Positions 35,856 through 45,186 are shown, numbered from the stretch's first letter. The stretch is DNA of 64,000 bases from Alphaproteobacteria bacterium (GCA_003245575.1 QKCR01000041.1:1-64000); one strand, 5' to 3'. Made by a program: numbers and translations. Notes: generated by a model from the sequence alone, not told the origin.

Positions 35856-36458
35856 CTATGGGGCGGCATGTGGGGCGGCAGGATCCGAAGCCCCGTGAGA
35901 CGCGTCTGGAGAGGCTGCCTTAGCCGCTTTCCTCTCCTCACGAATACGTCCGGCAGAGAAGAAGGCTGACATCAATCCAAAAGTAGCCAAGAAAGGAATG
36001 CCATTTAAAGCAAATGAAAATGCTGTGGCCTGAAGAGCAGCATGACCAGTATACATATGAGATTGTGGAGAGCCACGCTCCTCCAACTCTTTGGCCTCCC
36101 TAGAGGCTTCTGCCAAAGCACATTGCTCGGTAAATCTGCCAAGTTCCAAGCTTTTCGTATCAGCGCCCTCTCTCGCAAAAACCTCAGGAAAATCCTGACG
36201 AACCTTCTGTTCGCATCTTTTGTGAAAAGTCTGATCAACATTTTGCATGGCAACGGATGCATTCAAACTCTCGGCACGAGCCAGATCGCGTTGGCGATAA
36301 ATTTCCGGATTAAAAAACTGGGAGATAGCTTCATTCCTAGAACTCTTCATACCTTCTATGATCCGAACACCACTGGGCACTGCGCTCACCGCAAACAAGC
36401 CGACAAGTGATGAAATCGCCAGTTTTACTTTAAATTCTCCGAGCGGGCTAAGTGCCAT
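35856..36458 (-). CDS. Unknown membrane protein with two membrane segments
   Basis: The ATG at 36458 has GGAGG 5 bases upstream and is preferred over a TTG at 36476; the product has 200 residues. Hydrophobic segments are at about 10-30 (VKLAISSLVGLFAVSAVPSG) and 140-170 (AALQATAFSFALNGIPFLATFGLMSAFFSAG), with a charged region of about 100 residues between them containing two cysteines (KRCEQK, EQCALAEA). The C-terminal tail is Ala/Pro/His-rich. No family recognised. Divergent from the HExxH protein gene, 62 bases apart. Confidence 0.7.
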   Translation of the reverse strand: MALSPLGEFKVKLAISSLVGLFAVSAVPSGVRIIEGMKSSRNEAISQFFNPEIYRQRDLARAESLNASVAMQNVDQTFHKRCEQKVRQDFPEVFAREGADTKSLELGRFTEQCALAEASREAKELEERGSPQSHMYTGHAALQATAFSFALNGIPFLATFGLMSAFFSAGRIREERKAAKAASPDASHGASDPAAPHAAP

Positions 36459-36520
36459 AGGGGCCTCCGTAAACAAGTCTTGAAAAAATTCTGTAAACTA
36501 ACTAAAAGCAGAATACGAAT

Positions 36521-37801
36521 ATGTCAACGATTAGTCATGATGCTTTGCAAAAGATGCGCATGATGTACAAAATACACATAATTGAAACCATACATATAGC
36601 GCCAAATTTGGGATATACTGTCAGAATGATAGACACAAATGATTCAACACTTCTGCTGGACTGGAGCAGACACCAAACCCGACCATTCGGGCTACCGGTG
36701 CGCGTCCTCTCTCCGGAAGCCTTGCATCAGGAAGCGGCAAGTCTGAACAAATCACGCCCCCATAGCCACTGCGCAAAACCGACAACAGACCTGTCATTGT
36801 CCCACGGCAATAGTAACTTCATGCCGCATAGTGCAGATACTCCAGACTCAAGTCATCTCTATGTACCAACCGATCTGGTTGATGTCGCCCTATTTAATCA
36901 TATCCAGGACTTTATCGAGCGAACTCCCGAACTAGCCCCCTTTCTGATCCCCGACAACCTCTGGAAGCTACGCAAAAATGTCACACAAGACACACAGGCT
37001 TTGTGCACACGTATTTCCCAGACGCCTGACAAGTTTTTTCCAAGCTCCCTTCCTTTGGAATATCTTGAAGCGGATCACACCGCTCAAGACTCTCCAATGC
37101 ACGGATCAAACGACCAAAGAAATCGCTGTGGAAATATTATCATTGAAGCGTCAGAAGCCTTATCTGCAAACGATTTCATACCAACCCTGCTTCACCGCAA
37201 AACCGACAATATTGAAGATGTCTCTATATTGGATAGCGACTTTAAACTCATGCTGATTTGGCATGAATTTGCGCACAGCCTGACATCCCGTGAATATCTT
37301 GCAGACTTCTTGGGCAGCCGCAAAGCCAAAACCATGACACATAACAATGCGTCCCTGAACTTTACAAGTGATGGCCGCGCGCTCAGTGCTGTGCTGAAAC
37401 AAGATGATTTCGGATTTTACAAATATGGTTGGGCCTGTGTCGAAGCCATAGATCATACCATAGTAACACCTGTGGGCCGTATCAAAGCCGCCCCTGTTCC
37501 AAGCCTGAACAAATGGGCACATAGACCATCTTCCCATGCCACAGGCAAATTAGATGCCGTCAAAAATATTAGAACGCATCTGGAACACGTCGTCGGAGCG
37601 GATATTCGCCAAGCCTCCCTCTTGGAATTGGGAACAGCGGCCTACCACATCACAAAGTCGGTGCAAATGTCAGGTATGGAAAAAACCATTCTAGCCCGCT
37701 TTGCATTGGCAGCACGGCGTCTGCATGGAGGCTATGCCTCTTACATCAAACAGGAAGCAGAACCTGTCCAGATGCAAAACGCGCTGATGTTTACCAGATA
37801 A
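36521..37801 (+). CDS. Putative zinc metalloprotease-like protein (HEFAH)
   Basis: The 426-residue product is not recognised as a whole. It contains LMLIWHEFAHSLTSREYLADFLGSRKA: HEFAH at 248-252 fits the HExxH zinc motif, and the following Glu/Asp in REYLADFLGSR sit where gluzincin-like families have a third ligand. The N-terminal 200 residues are His/Pro/Ser-rich with no signal peptide or membrane segment, so the protein is probably cytosolic. No strong ribosome-binding site is visible at the ATG at 36521; ATG codons about 40 and 105 bases further in are alternatives. Catalytic activity is inference from a short motif. The small RNA B terminator lies just after the stop on the other strand. 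Confidence 0.7.
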   Translation: MSTISHDALQKMRMMYKIHIIETIHIAPNLGYTVRMIDTNDSTLLLDWSRHQTRPFGLPVRVLSPEALHQEAASLNKSRPHSHCAKPTTDLSLSHGNSNFMPHSADTPDSSHLYVPTDLVDVALFNHIQDFIERTPELAPFLIPDNLWKLRKNVTQDTQALCTRISQTPDKFFPSSLPLEYLEADHTAQDSPMHGSNDQRNRCGNIIIEASEALSANDFIPTLLHRKTDNIEDVSILDSDFKLMLIWHEFAHSLTSREYLADFLGSRKAKTMTHNNASLNFTSDGRALSAVLKQDDFGFYKYGWACVEAIDHTIVTPVGRIKAAPVPSLNKWAHRPSSHATGKLDAVKNIRTHLEHVVGADIRQASLLELGTAAYHITKSVQMSGMEKTILARFALAARRLHGGYASYIKQEAEPVQMQNALMFTR

Positions 37802-37822
37802 GTTTCCGACATTAGTCCCCCC

Positions 37823-37925
37823 AAAAAAGGACCCGCTGTCGAGGGGGGGTCGAACAGCGGGCTTCAGTGATGGTCGGTCTTGGTGTCTTGGGTTAAGGTC
37901 TTTTAGCTGTGACTAATCGGTCCTT
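37823..37925 (-). ncRNA. Small RNA candidate B, related to candidate A
   Basis: Minus strand: hairpin TTAG-TCACAG-CTAA near 37903-37916, then AGACACCAAGACCGACCAT, a 3-base insertion relative to A, TGAAGCCCG, and a terminator stem CCCGCTGT...ACAGCGGG (37832-37861) with inner CGA/TCG pairing and a C7 loop, followed by TCCTTTTTT (37823-37831). The shared core with candidate A covers about 28 bases although the stem sequences differ while staying paired, which is covariation-like. Promoter elements are weaker than for A (TTGAAG and GAATAT with 17 bases between them, around 37937-37970). The C-rich loop could pair with G-rich ribosome-binding sites. Confidence 0.65.
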
Positions 37926-38205
37926 ATAATTTTATATTCCCATAATTGAGCGAGCGCTTCAAGTGCTAAATGCAGAATTATCCTTAAGAACCAATGGGTT
38001 AACTATAGGATAGGGTAAAAATATACCACCTATCCTTTCTGTCAGGGATACCTATCCCTATACATTCGCGATCTACCCTCCATACCCTTGAATCTCGGAG
38101 AAATTTTTACACTTTCTTATTGTTTTCGGACGATGATAGACTGTCCTGACTGCGTCGGGACTTCATTTCATTAACTCTCAATAATTCACACCTTGAGGCA
38201 TTACT
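37926..38205. promoter_or_regulatory. Intergenic region upstream of acnA
   Basis: No coding frame is seen. Apart from the small RNA B promoter area, it holds an AT-rich part and several CCTATCC/GATAGG copies around 38006-38060 that could be operator half-sites, then the acnA leader. A single convincing promoter for acnA could not be picked by eye. Confidence 0.35.
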
Positions 38206-40878
38206 ATGACACGCGCTGGCCACGATACGCTGCAAACACGCAAAACCCTGACAGTCGAAGGCAAAAATTACGACTATTTCTCTTTGAAAGAAGCTCAAGC
38301 CAAAATCGGCGATCTGTCTCTTCTTCCGTACTCCTTGAAGGTTCTTTTTGAAAACCTGCTCCGCTTCGAAGACGGACGCTCTGTACAGGTTGAAGATATT
38401 GAAAGCCTCAAAACATGGCTCAAAGATAGAAAATCAACCCAAGAGATTGCTTACCGACCTGCCCGCGTTCTGATGCAGGATTTCACAGGTGTTCCTGCCG
38501 TTGTAGATTTGGCAGCCATGCGCGAAGCCATGGGAACTCTGGGGGGCAACCGCCAACGTATTAACCCTCTGACTGCAGTTGATCTGGTGATTGACCACTC
38601 TGTTATGGTGGACGCTTTCGGTGGTCCTGACGCCTTTAAAAAGAACGTCGAAATTGAATTTGAACGCAACGGTGAACGCTATGCCTTCTTGCGTTGGGGA
38701 CAAACAGCCTTCAAAAATTTCCGCGTTGTCCCGCCCGGCACAGGTATCTGCCATCAGGTAAACCTCGAATATCTTGCTCAAGCTGTTTGGGTTGAAGAAG
38801 ACGAAGATAAATCCGGTGTCCAAATCGCTTACCCTGACACATTGGTCGGGACAGACTCCCACACAACCATGGTCAATGGCCTTGGCGTTCTCGGATGGGG
38901 TGTCGGCGGTATTGAAGCCGAAGCAGCCATGCTCGGACAACCTGTCTCGATGCTGATCCCTGAAGTCATCGGTTTCAAACTGACAGGTACAATGAAGGAA
39001 GGCACAACAGCAACCGACCTCGTCTTGATGGTCACACAAATGTTGCGCGCTAAAGGTGTGGTCAACAAATTCGTAGAATTCTATGGCCCGGGCCTCGATA
39101 ATCTGACATTGGCCGATCGCGCAACCATCGCCAACATGGCACCTGAATATGGCGCAACCTGCGGGTTCTTCCCGATTGACGCCGAAACCATCCGCTATAT
39201 GAATTTCACAGGTCGCGACCCGCACCGCGTGAAATTGGTTGAAGCCTACTGTAAAGAACAAGGTATGTGGCGCGATGCCAATACACCTGATCCGGTCTTT
39301 ACCGACTCTCTGGAACTGGACCTTGGCAATGTTGAACCGTCTCTTGCAGGACCAAAACGTCCACAAGACCGCGTTCCACTCTCTAAAATGCCTGAATCAA
39401 TAAAAGCCATCGTTCCTGAACGTCGCTCAATTCCTGTTGAAGGCGCAGACTATAAACTTGATGACGGCGCCGTCGTAATCGCAGCGATCACATCCTGTAC
39501 CAACACTTCCAACCCTTCTGTGCTAGTTGCCGCAGGCCTCGTGGCCCGTAAAGCCGTAGCAAAAGGTTTGAATGTGAAACCTTGGGTCAAAACGTCCCTG
39601 GCTCCAGGATCTCAAGTTGTGACTGATTACCTAAATAAAGCAGGCCTTCAAGCTGACTTGGATAAACTCGGATTTAACCTTGTCGGCTACGGTTGCACAA
39701 CCTGTATCGGAAACTCCGGACCTCTTCCTGCCCCAATCGCTGGCGCAGTTGAAAAAGGTGATCTGACAGTCTCTGCTGTTCTCTCGGGCAACAGAAACTT
39801 CGAAGGTCGTGTTTCTCCGCATGTGAAAGCAAACTATCTGGCCTCTCCGCCATTGGTGGTTGCTTATGCATTGGCAGGAAACACCCATATTGACTTGCTT
39901 AATGAACCACTGGGAACAGGAAGCGATGGACAACCTGTCTATCTGAAAGACATTTGGCCAACCAACACGGAAGTCCGTGAAATGGTTGAACACTGTCTGA
40001 CAGCCGATATGTTTAAATCCCGTTATGCAGACGTCTTCAAAGGTCCTGAGCAATGGCAAGCCATTAGCGCAGATGCAGCCGGCGAAGTCTATAACTGGGA
40101 CGATAAATCAACTTATGTCGCCAACCCGCCATACTTCCACGGCATGGGCAAAGACCCACGCGGATTTGCAGATATTAAAAATGCGAATATCTTGGCGCTA
40201 TTTGCTGACTCAATAACAACCGATCACATCTCTCCGGCCGGAAACATCAAAAAAGATTCTCCTGCTGGTAAATATCTGATGGAGAACGGTGTCGCTGTTG
40301 CTGACTTCAACTCCTACGGTGCACGCCGCGGGAACCATGAAGTCATGATGCGTGGAACATTTGCCAACATCCGTATTAAAAACGAGATGCTGGACGGTGT
40401 TGAAGGCGGCATGACACGTTATGTGCCAAGCGGCGAAGAAATGCCGATCTATGACGCTGCGATGAAATACAAAGAGACAGGCACACCGCTTGTTGTCATC
40501 GCAGGTAAAGAATACGGCACAGGTTCCAGTCGTGACTGGGCGGCAAAAGGCACGATCCTTTTGGGCGTCAGAGCCGTTGTTGCAGAAAGCTTCGAACGCA
40601 TTCACCGCTCCAACCTGGTTGGAATGGGCGTTCTGCCGTTGGTATTCAAAGATGGTATGACCCGCAAAGATCTGAACCTGACAGGTGATGAAACCATCAG
40701 CATCACCGGAATCGAAAACGGTATTACACCGCGTATGGACATTAATATGACAGTCACCCGCAAAGACGGATCAACAGAAACTGTCAAACTAATGTGCCGT
40801 ATTGATACACTCGATGAAGTTGAATACTACAAAAACGGAGGCGTTCTGAATTACGTTCTGCGCTCTCTCGCATCATAG
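38206..40878 (+). CDS. acnA: Aconitate hydratase A
   Basis: AcnA interconverts citrate and isocitrate in the TCA cycle using a 4Fe-4S cluster. The 890 residues match the AcnA/IRP1 class: [16 protein letters not shown] near the N-terminus, [30 protein letters not shown], the first cluster cysteine in [12 protein letters not shown], the other two in [15 protein letters not shown], and the swivel domain with [22 protein letters not shown] and [14 protein letters not shown]. Length and order are ordinary. It stands alone with its own long upstream region and a strong bidirectional terminator after it. Confidence 0.98.
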   Translation: MTRAGHDTLQTRKTLTVEGKNYDYFSLKEAQAKIGDLSLLPYSLKVLFENLLRFEDGRSVQVEDIESLKTWLKDRKSTQEIAYRPARVLMQDFTGVPAVVDLAAMREAMGTLGGNRQRINPLTAVDLVIDHSVMVDAFGGPDAFKKNVEIEFERNGERYAFLRWGQTAFKNFRVVPPGTGICHQVNLEYLAQAVWVEEDEDKSGVQIAYPDTLVGTDSHTTMVNGLGVLGWGVGGIEAEAAMLGQPVSMLIPEVIGFKLTGTMKEGTTATDLVLMVTQMLRAKGVVNKFVEFYGPGLDNLTLADRATIANMAPEYGATCGFFPIDAETIRYMNFTGRDPHRVKLVEAYCKEQGMWRDANTPDPVFTDSLELDLGNVEPSLAGPKRPQDRVPLSKMPESIKAIVPERRSIPVEGADYKLDDGAVVIAAITSCTNTSNPSVLVAAGLVARKAVAKGLNVKPWVKTSLAPGSQVVTDYLNKAGLQADLDKLGFNLVGYGCTTCIGNSGPLPAPIAGAVEKGDLTVSAVLSGNRNFEGRVSPHVKANYLASPPLVVAYALAGNTHIDLLNEPLGTGSDGQPVYLKDIWPTNTEVREMVEHCLTADMFKSRYADVFKGPEQWQAISADAAGEVYNWDDKSTYVANPPYFHGMGKDPRGFADIKNANILALFADSITTDHISPAGNIKKDSPAGKYLMENGVAVADFNSYGARRGNHEVMMRGTFANIRIKNEMLDGVEGGMTRYVPSGEEMPIYDAAMKYKETGTPLVVIAGKEYGTGSSRDWAAKGTILLGVRAVVAESFERIHRSNLVGMGVLPLVFKDGMTRKDLNLTGDETISITGIENGITPRMDINMTVTRKDGSTETVKLMCRIDTLDEVEYYKNGGVLNYVLRSLAS

Positions 40879-40898
40879 ATTTTTAGACATGATCAAAA

Positions 40899-40928
40899 AA
40901 AAAGAGCTCCCGAAACGGAGCTCTTTTT
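40899..40928. terminator. Bidirectional Rho-independent terminator
   Basis: AAAAAGAGCTCC (40899-40910), loop CGAAAC, GGAGCTCTTTTT (40917-40928): a perfect 12-bp stem with A-run and T-run on opposite sides, serving acnA and the converging gene at 40943. Confidence 0.92.
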
Positions 40929-40942
40929 AATTCCTCAAAAAT

Positions 40943-41851
40943 CTACGCACTCATCAACAACTGCGCCTGAAAAGCTTCTGCTTCTTTCGCTAACGCAGGA
41001 AAATCAGGCCTCTCAGGGCGATAATGCACATCAAGAAGACTCTCGAAATTTTCAATTTCTTCATTTAAAACGCGCAATCTGGCAAGGGCTGAAATATTTT
41101 CCTGCGCCTCGGAAGACGTCGTGCCGCTCACAAGTCTTTGTCGTATTTTTTCATTATTCATACCCAAGCGGACAGATAATTGAATCCCCTCAAGAAAAGC
41201 AGCGCAACTGTTGAGACACGAATAAGGCGTTACGCTCAAATCAGATGTCCGCTGATCGGCAATAAAATTGAATGTCGTGCTTTTGTGCGGATTGCGTAAG
41301 ATCATCCCACATCGGCCCGTTTGCTCTTTAATGTGCGCTACCAACCCGATGTTCGAATTGTGGGAGATCGACACATCTCGACCCATTCGCTTAAAAGTTT
41401 CTTCAGCGATCATCACCGCATTATCATAGTTCCCGGGATTTTTAAGATCGCATTTCTCGATTATATCCAGAAACGGGTGGCGGTTACCACTAGCAAAAAC
41501 AGCCTTGCCTTCGTGGTAAACACAAATCCAAGGATCATCACAATATTTCTCGTCATGACGGGAATGAGCGAGCTGCCAAGCCTCTTCGAAACTATATTTT
41601 GTTCCTCGCAACATGACAGGACCGGAACGCATAAAAGCCTGCGTAATTTGGGCAGCCATACGAATGGCAGAATGCATGATACGGGAGCGAATAACAAAGA
41701 CTTCGGAAATCTCACCACGACGATTAACCAAAGGCACAACTAGTCGATTACTCAAGGCTTCCACAGACTCAGGCACATCCCCTGCTTGGACGTCTCTGTC
41801 CCGTATAAAAAAACGCTCCCGAAGCAATGTCGTATTCAGTTCCACAATCAA
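40943..41851 (-). CDS. Hypothetical protein, 302 residues
   Basis: No family recognised. The product is soluble with mixed alpha/beta composition, no signal peptide or membrane segment. Noticeable parts are a Cys-containing stretch (EKYCDDPWICVYHEGKAVFASGNRHPF), SNIGLVAHIKEQTGRCGMILRNP, and a C-terminal helical region with Glu-rich heptads (NISALARLRVLNEEIENFESLL). No strong ribosome-binding site precedes the ATG. It converges with acnA across the shared terminator, and behind its start lies the terminator of a minus-strand RNA, so it must have its own promoter between 41852 and 41958. The first residues (MIVELNTTLLRERFFIRDRD) look like a beta strand start. Confidence 0.72.
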   Translation of the reverse strand: MIVELNTTLLRERFFIRDRDVQAGDVPESVEALSNRLVVPLVNRRGEISEVFVIRSRIMHSAIRMAAQITQAFMRSGPVMLRGTKYSFEEAWQLAHSRHDEKYCDDPWICVYHEGKAVFASGNRHPFLDIIEKCDLKNPGNYDNAVMIAEETFKRMGRDVSISHNSNIGLVAHIKEQTGRCGMILRNPHKSTTFNFIADQRTSDLSVTPYSCLNSCAAFLEGIQLSVRLGMNNEKIRQRLVSGTTSSEAQENISALARLRVLNEEIENFESLLDVHYRPERPDFPALAKEAEAFQAQLLMSA

Positions 41852-41958
41852 CCTATATGTACGCTATAACAGCTTGGCACATGCCAACGCGCTATACGCG
41901 AATAATTTCACTCGTAAACTATACCTGATTGTAAGAAAAATAGAAAATGTTCAATAAT

Positions 41959-41986
41959 AAAACAGGCCCGCAAAGCAGGCCCGTTT
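41959..41986 (-). terminator. Rho-independent terminator, minus-strand polarity
   Basis: In the minus-strand RNA, AAAACGGGCCTGC and GCGGGCCTGTTTT pair across a 3-base loop with two G-U wobbles; on the plus strand the same two positions would be A-C mismatches. This asymmetry and the 3' T-run show that the minus strand is the transcribed one. Confidence 0.8.
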
Positions 41987-42170
41987 TGTAGATCACACAT
42001 CCCCCTGATCAACGATTTCTAGCCCCCCAGAAGGGCAGGTCTGCTCTAGTGCAGCTCCGTTTGTCCAGGTCGGTGCAAGCGCTTGTTTTATCCCCGTGTC
42101 TCCGTGTTGTGTCTGTCTGGAAACCTTGGAATTCCTTACGTCTTGCAACGTAAGTTGATCCTAGCAAAGC
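41987..42170 (-). ncRNA. Candidate structured RNA or long 3' UTR of unknown identity
   Basis: This part has no coding frame and lies between the pilin-like gene and the minus-polarity terminator. Minus-strand hairpins include CTTACG-TTGCAAGA-CGTAAG (42136-42155) and CTGC-ACTAGA-GCAG (42040-42053); a self-complementary AAGCGCTT lies at 42078-42085; TTTATCCC (42171-42178) could pair with GGGATAAA (42087-42094). GC content is higher than in the neighbouring intergenic DNA. It does not match tmRNA, SRP RNA or RNase P signatures that I know; a diverged 6S-like RNA cannot be excluded. Confidence 0.4.
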
Positions 42171-42223
42171 GGGATAAAGACGACTTTAACTTTCCCTAAA
42201 ATTTGAGATAAATTGAGAGTATC

Positions 42224-42979
42224 CTATGGGCAATTTGTATCCTGATGGATCGCCGTCGGCTTCAAGATAAGCCAATAACGAAAACAGATGCTCCCTGCTG
42301 CGCATTGACGCTCAGACGAAGCCCCGGGGGTTGTATCGGTGGTAATATTCAAACTCCCGGTCCCTCGACGGTCAATAACCTCGGACTCACAGTTCGAAAA
42401 TTTTTCGTCCAATCGAGTCAAAGCGCTCTCGATATAGGAGTCTGTCTTGTCGCTGGAGATTGTGATCGCAACCCCGTCAGCCCCGTTATAGTACTCCCAC
42501 TCCCCAAACAAAGCAGGGCCTGGAGGCAAGAACTTGCCCGATGCCCCACCAAAAATGCGGGCATGATCCTGATTGTTGGAACCCGTCCCACCTGGGTTCC
42601 CCGGACAGCGGATAAATTTTACTGTGTCATCCGGATCTGTTGCAGGGTCCGCAGATTGCCCATCAAAGTATGGGTCACTCGGGTTAATCGGATAAGGTGC
42701 GTTTTGTTGTTCTGTCGTTGTCAGTTCGGAATCCTGATCCGGATGGGTCAGAACACATTCCGAAATCGCTGCTGTGATAAATCCGATCTGCCCGTCTAGT
42801 TCAGTAAAGATATTAGTCGCATTCTGGCTCTGGGCCTGCTGGCCGGATGGTTCCATCAGACTGACAGTCAGCGCAGCCAACAAAGCCACGGCTACCAGAA
42901 TGTAGATCAAGGCACTTCCGCGTTGCGTCTTACTTGGAATAAGCTGACCTTTTACTGAAGAAACCATCTTGTGCGTCAT
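42224..42979 (-). CDS. Pilin-like single-pass exported protein
   Basis: The 251-residue product has a polar N-terminus, then KTQRGSALIYILVAVALLAALTVSL: a Gly-Ser junction followed by one hydrophobic helix, the layout of prepilins, but without the Glu at +5 that type IV pilins need. The rest is a predicted extracytoplasmic domain with four or more cysteines (SECVLTHPD, IRCPGN, NCESEV, RQCAAGSICFRYW) and a C-terminal Cys (TNCP), consistent with disulfides. It resembles in layout the next two pilin-like products in this window (at 43.1 and 55.7 kb). Translation start is followed by an 80-base gap to the upstream gene. Function unknown; probably a minor surface or pseudopilin subunit. Confidence 0.75.
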   Translation of the reverse strand: MTHKMVSSVKGQLIPSKTQRGSALIYILVAVALLAALTVSLMEPSGQQAQSQNATNIFTELDGQIGFITAAISECVLTHPDQDSELTTTEQQNAPYPINPSDPYFDGQSADPATDPDDTVKFIRCPGNPGGTGSNNQDHARIFGGASGKFLPPGPALFGEWEYYNGADGVAITISSDKTDSYIESALTRLDEKFSNCESEVIDRRGTGSLNITTDTTPGASSERQCAAGSICFRYWLILKPTAIHQDTNCP

Positions 42980-43059
42980 AACAACTCTCTTTCTGGGAAA
43001 AAAGCCCGGAAAACCTTCCGGGCCCTTCTCGATTTCACGTACCTAAAAGGTACTCGGAA

Positions 43060-43821
43060 TTAACGCTCAACCAATACGCCGAAGTAAACGTATGTCGTAC
43101 CATCAAGGAAACATCCCTGAGGCTGACCGTTCAGAGTAGAACCACCCGCATCACCGATAATACCACCACCGGCACCGATACCTGTATTGGAACTATCCAT
43201 TTGGGTCGCGTAGTCAATTGTTGTCTCTGCTTCAAAAGTGGTAGAGAGCCCCAGTTTATTGTGAATGCTGGTACAGATTGACTGCTTAACACCCGGCAAG
43301 AAAGCGATAATATCAGCGGAGCTGGCGGATGGCGCACCATCTGTCCCGATATTGTAAATTTCGTTCTCAGAGTTAAAAACCCACTCTTTAGTAGGGTTGA
43401 TAGCAGTATCAACAACACTGTCAGGTGCCAATGCATAGACTGCACCGCCGCCATTAGGGTGGAACACACCGACCTGTTCGCTGGTCAATGCAACACCCAG
43501 AGGTCCGGAAGCTGTAAAGTCAGCAGGAGCGTTGAATTCCAGCTCAGCTGGGTCCACACTATTGGAAATAATCATACGTGTAATCGCTGTTTTAATACCG
43601 GCCGGATACTGCGTAATTTGCGCAGAGTTGACCAAGTTGGTCTCGGAGCTGGCATCACCACCACCGGAACGTGTAGACTGGGTCACAGCATAAGACAGGG
43701 CAGCAAACAAAGCCACGGCGATCAGAATCAAAAAGAGAACGTTCCCGGCTTCGCCCCGCGATGTCCCACAAGATCCCTTCTGCTGGATATCTGCAGCGTT
43801 TTTCAAAGAACTCATCATCAT
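43060..43821 (-). CDS. Pilin-like protein, paralogue of the 55.7 kb gene product
   Basis: Start chosen at an ATG 6 bases after TTGGAG; neighbouring ATGs are possible. The 253-residue protein has a polar leader, then GNVLFLILIAVALFAALS, which is identical over 18 residues with the protein at 55706. The outer domain shares VFHPxGGG and INNPT/EIxNIGT-like motifs and the C-terminal ER with that paralogue. Two cysteines (SICTSI, QGCFLD) may form a disulfide. As with the neighbouring gene there is no Glu at +5 after the Gly, so processing by a standard prepilin peptidase is uncertain. It belongs to a minus-strand group of three envelope proteins. Confidence 0.75.
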   Translation of the reverse strand: MMMSSLKNAADIQQKGSCGTSRGEAGNVLFLILIAVALFAALSYAVTQSTRSGGGDASSETNLVNSAQITQYPAGIKTAITRMIISNSVDPAELEFNAPADFTASGPLGVALTSEQVGVFHPNGGGAVYALAPDSVVDTAINPTKEWVFNSENEIYNIGTDGAPSASSADIIAFLPGVKQSICTSIHNKLGLSTTFEAETTIDYATQMDSSNTGIGAGGGIIGDAGGSTLNGQPQGCFLDGTTYVYFGVLVER

Positions 43822-43850
43822 TATCATCTCCAATTCTGATACATCAATGG

Positions 43851-44396
43851 TTACATGGTACTTGAGCTTGACGGTTTGTCAATCTTAAGCTTTTGAATTT
43901 TCACCTTTGCCTCAAGGGCATTAGTCTTACACTCGCGCCCGACACACAAGCTTTCAACCCCGACACGCCACATCGGCCCGGCATTCACAACATGACCGAG
44001 GATTTCCCGAAAACGGGCATAATCTGTGGTAGAACGCGATGAAATTGCCATCGACCCCTTGGTCACTGTAAAAGTCATGCCAGGATAGACCGTCTTGAAA
44101 TCATCGACGAGGGTATCCAGTGCTTTTTTGTCTATAGGTTCGTAGGAAATAGTAGGAACAGCAGGCTTGAGCGCCTCGCTTTGCAGTAATTCTGCACGTA
44201 AATCCGTCAGATGCTGCATTTGCATGACACAAAATAACCCCAAAGCAGCTACCATCCCCCAAGAGATACCGGCTGCAATCAAAGCACCTTTGCCGACATT
44301 CTGAGGCATCTTCTCGAGGAAGTCATTAATATCCCCTGAAGCTTGAGGTCCAAAATATTTTTGGAATGATCTAAAATCGAAAGACCCGGATGCCAC
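43851..44396 (-). CDS. Single-pass inner membrane protein of unknown function
   Basis: The 181-residue product has a 35-residue cytoplasmic N-terminus, one membrane helix near 38-60 (ALIAAGISWGMVAALGLFCVMQM), a short coiled part, and a C-terminal domain of about 100 residues. This bitopic layout and the domain with a mixed strand pattern resemble PilN/PilO- or GspL/M-type assembly proteins, but the similarity is architectural only. Two cysteines occur close together (SLCVGRECKT). It precedes the two pilin-like genes on the same strand by 29 bases, so a role in their assembly or localisation is reasonable. The start has no strong Shine-Dalgarno sequence. Confidence 0.68.
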   Translation of the reverse strand: MASGSFDFRSFQKYFGPQASGDINDFLEKMPQNVGKGALIAAGISWGMVAALGLFCVMQMQHLTDLRAELLQSEALKPAVPTISYEPIDKKALDTLVDDFKTVYPGMTFTVTKGSMAISSRSTTDYARFREILGHVVNAGPMWRVGVESLCVGRECKTNALEAKVKIQKLKIDKPSSSSTM

Positions 44397-44581
44397 TACA
44401 AATTCCCAACGACGTGATTCAAATTTAATATGATTTTTATGTATAAGGATATTCTAGCCAGAACGGCTTAAGGGCATTTTAAGTTTAATTACAATTTTAT
44501 GCAATCGGTAATAATTAAGAATTCGCCGCGCACGCCACACACGGCAAAACTATAAAAACCTCTTTAAAAACAATAAAGTAA

Positions 44582-44863
44582 CTAGATATTGAGATCCGAT
44601 CGCAACTGCACACCTGCACTATGTTGCACAAATGCCCCATGCTCGGAGCGCGCTCCGGCTTGCCCGAAAGAATCACATAAGCCCGATTTGCAGTTTTCAA
44701 TCTGGACATCCGCCCCCCATTGCGCCCCGGCAGTATCGGTTGCATGCGCAACAAGACGTCCGGAATTATCGCGAGAAGGATCGTTTGAAGCAAAGGAAAC
44801 ATTCTGCCCCAATTGAGCAAATACGGAATCTCCGACGTTAATATCCTGTACTGACAGTCCCAT
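44582..44863 (-). CDS. Small hypothetical protein
   Basis: The 93-residue product (MGLSVQDINVGDSVFAQLG...) is rich in Gly, Asp, Ser and Asn, with two cysteines in ENCKSGLCDSFG. No signal peptide, membrane segment or known family. AAAAGG lies 8 bases before the ATG. It follows another small gene by 32 bases on the same strand, suggesting a two-gene unit. The repeated Gly/Asp/Ser pattern could suit a beta-rich or surface protein, but nothing more can be said. Confidence 0.55.
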   Translation of the reverse strand: MGLSVQDINVGDSVFAQLGQNVSFASNDPSRDNSGRLVAHATDTAGAQWGADVQIENCKSGLCDSFGQAGARSEHGAFVQHSAGVQLRSDLNI

Positions 44864-44895
44864 ATCTAAACCTTTTATAAAAGTGTCTGTTTACC

Positions 44896-45186
44896 CTACG
44901 CCGCCTCGACCATAACTTCGATGCTGGCAACCGCAGAAATATAAGCAGGAAACTTTTGTGCACCTTGAAGAAACTCAACCAGACCAACTTTGGCTTTATC
45001 AACAAGACGCTGCAAAACATCCACACGTGGACAAGAGACATCTCCGATCTGATCTTCCCCGCTCCTAAAAACCAACCCATCCCGATGAACTTCAATCACC
45101 AAGGGTAAGTCTTTGGGCAAACTCTGCGGAACAATCACGACAATCGAATTATTCTCACCCAATAAGAAGTCACATTCCTGAAACAC
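44896..45186 (-). CDS. Small hypothetical protein with GTG start
   Basis: The 96-residue frame starts with GTG at 45186, placed 7 bases after GGAG. The product is a small alpha/beta-type domain (VIVPQSLPKDLPLVIEVHRDGLVF, then VDVLQRLVDKAKVGLVEFLQGAQKF) with no export signal. I do not recognise a family. It is 74 bases downstream of the SDR gene's 3' end on the same strand and probably cotranscribed with the next small gene. Confidence 0.55.
   Translation of the reverse strand: MFQECDFLLGENNSIVVIVPQSLPKDLPLVIEVHRDGLVFRSGEDQIGDVSCPRVDVLQRLVDKAKVGLVEFLQGAQKFPAYISAVASIEVMVEAA

Noticed and set aside
38434-39366. A 310-codon open frame on the minus strand inside acnA
   Set aside because: It is the complement of a strongly conserved enzyme gene; Cys/His-rich shadow composition and no ribosome-binding site.
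41987-42170. Identification as tmRNA, SRP RNA or RNase P RNA
   Set aside because: None of the conserved sequence blocks of these RNAs could be found on either strand.
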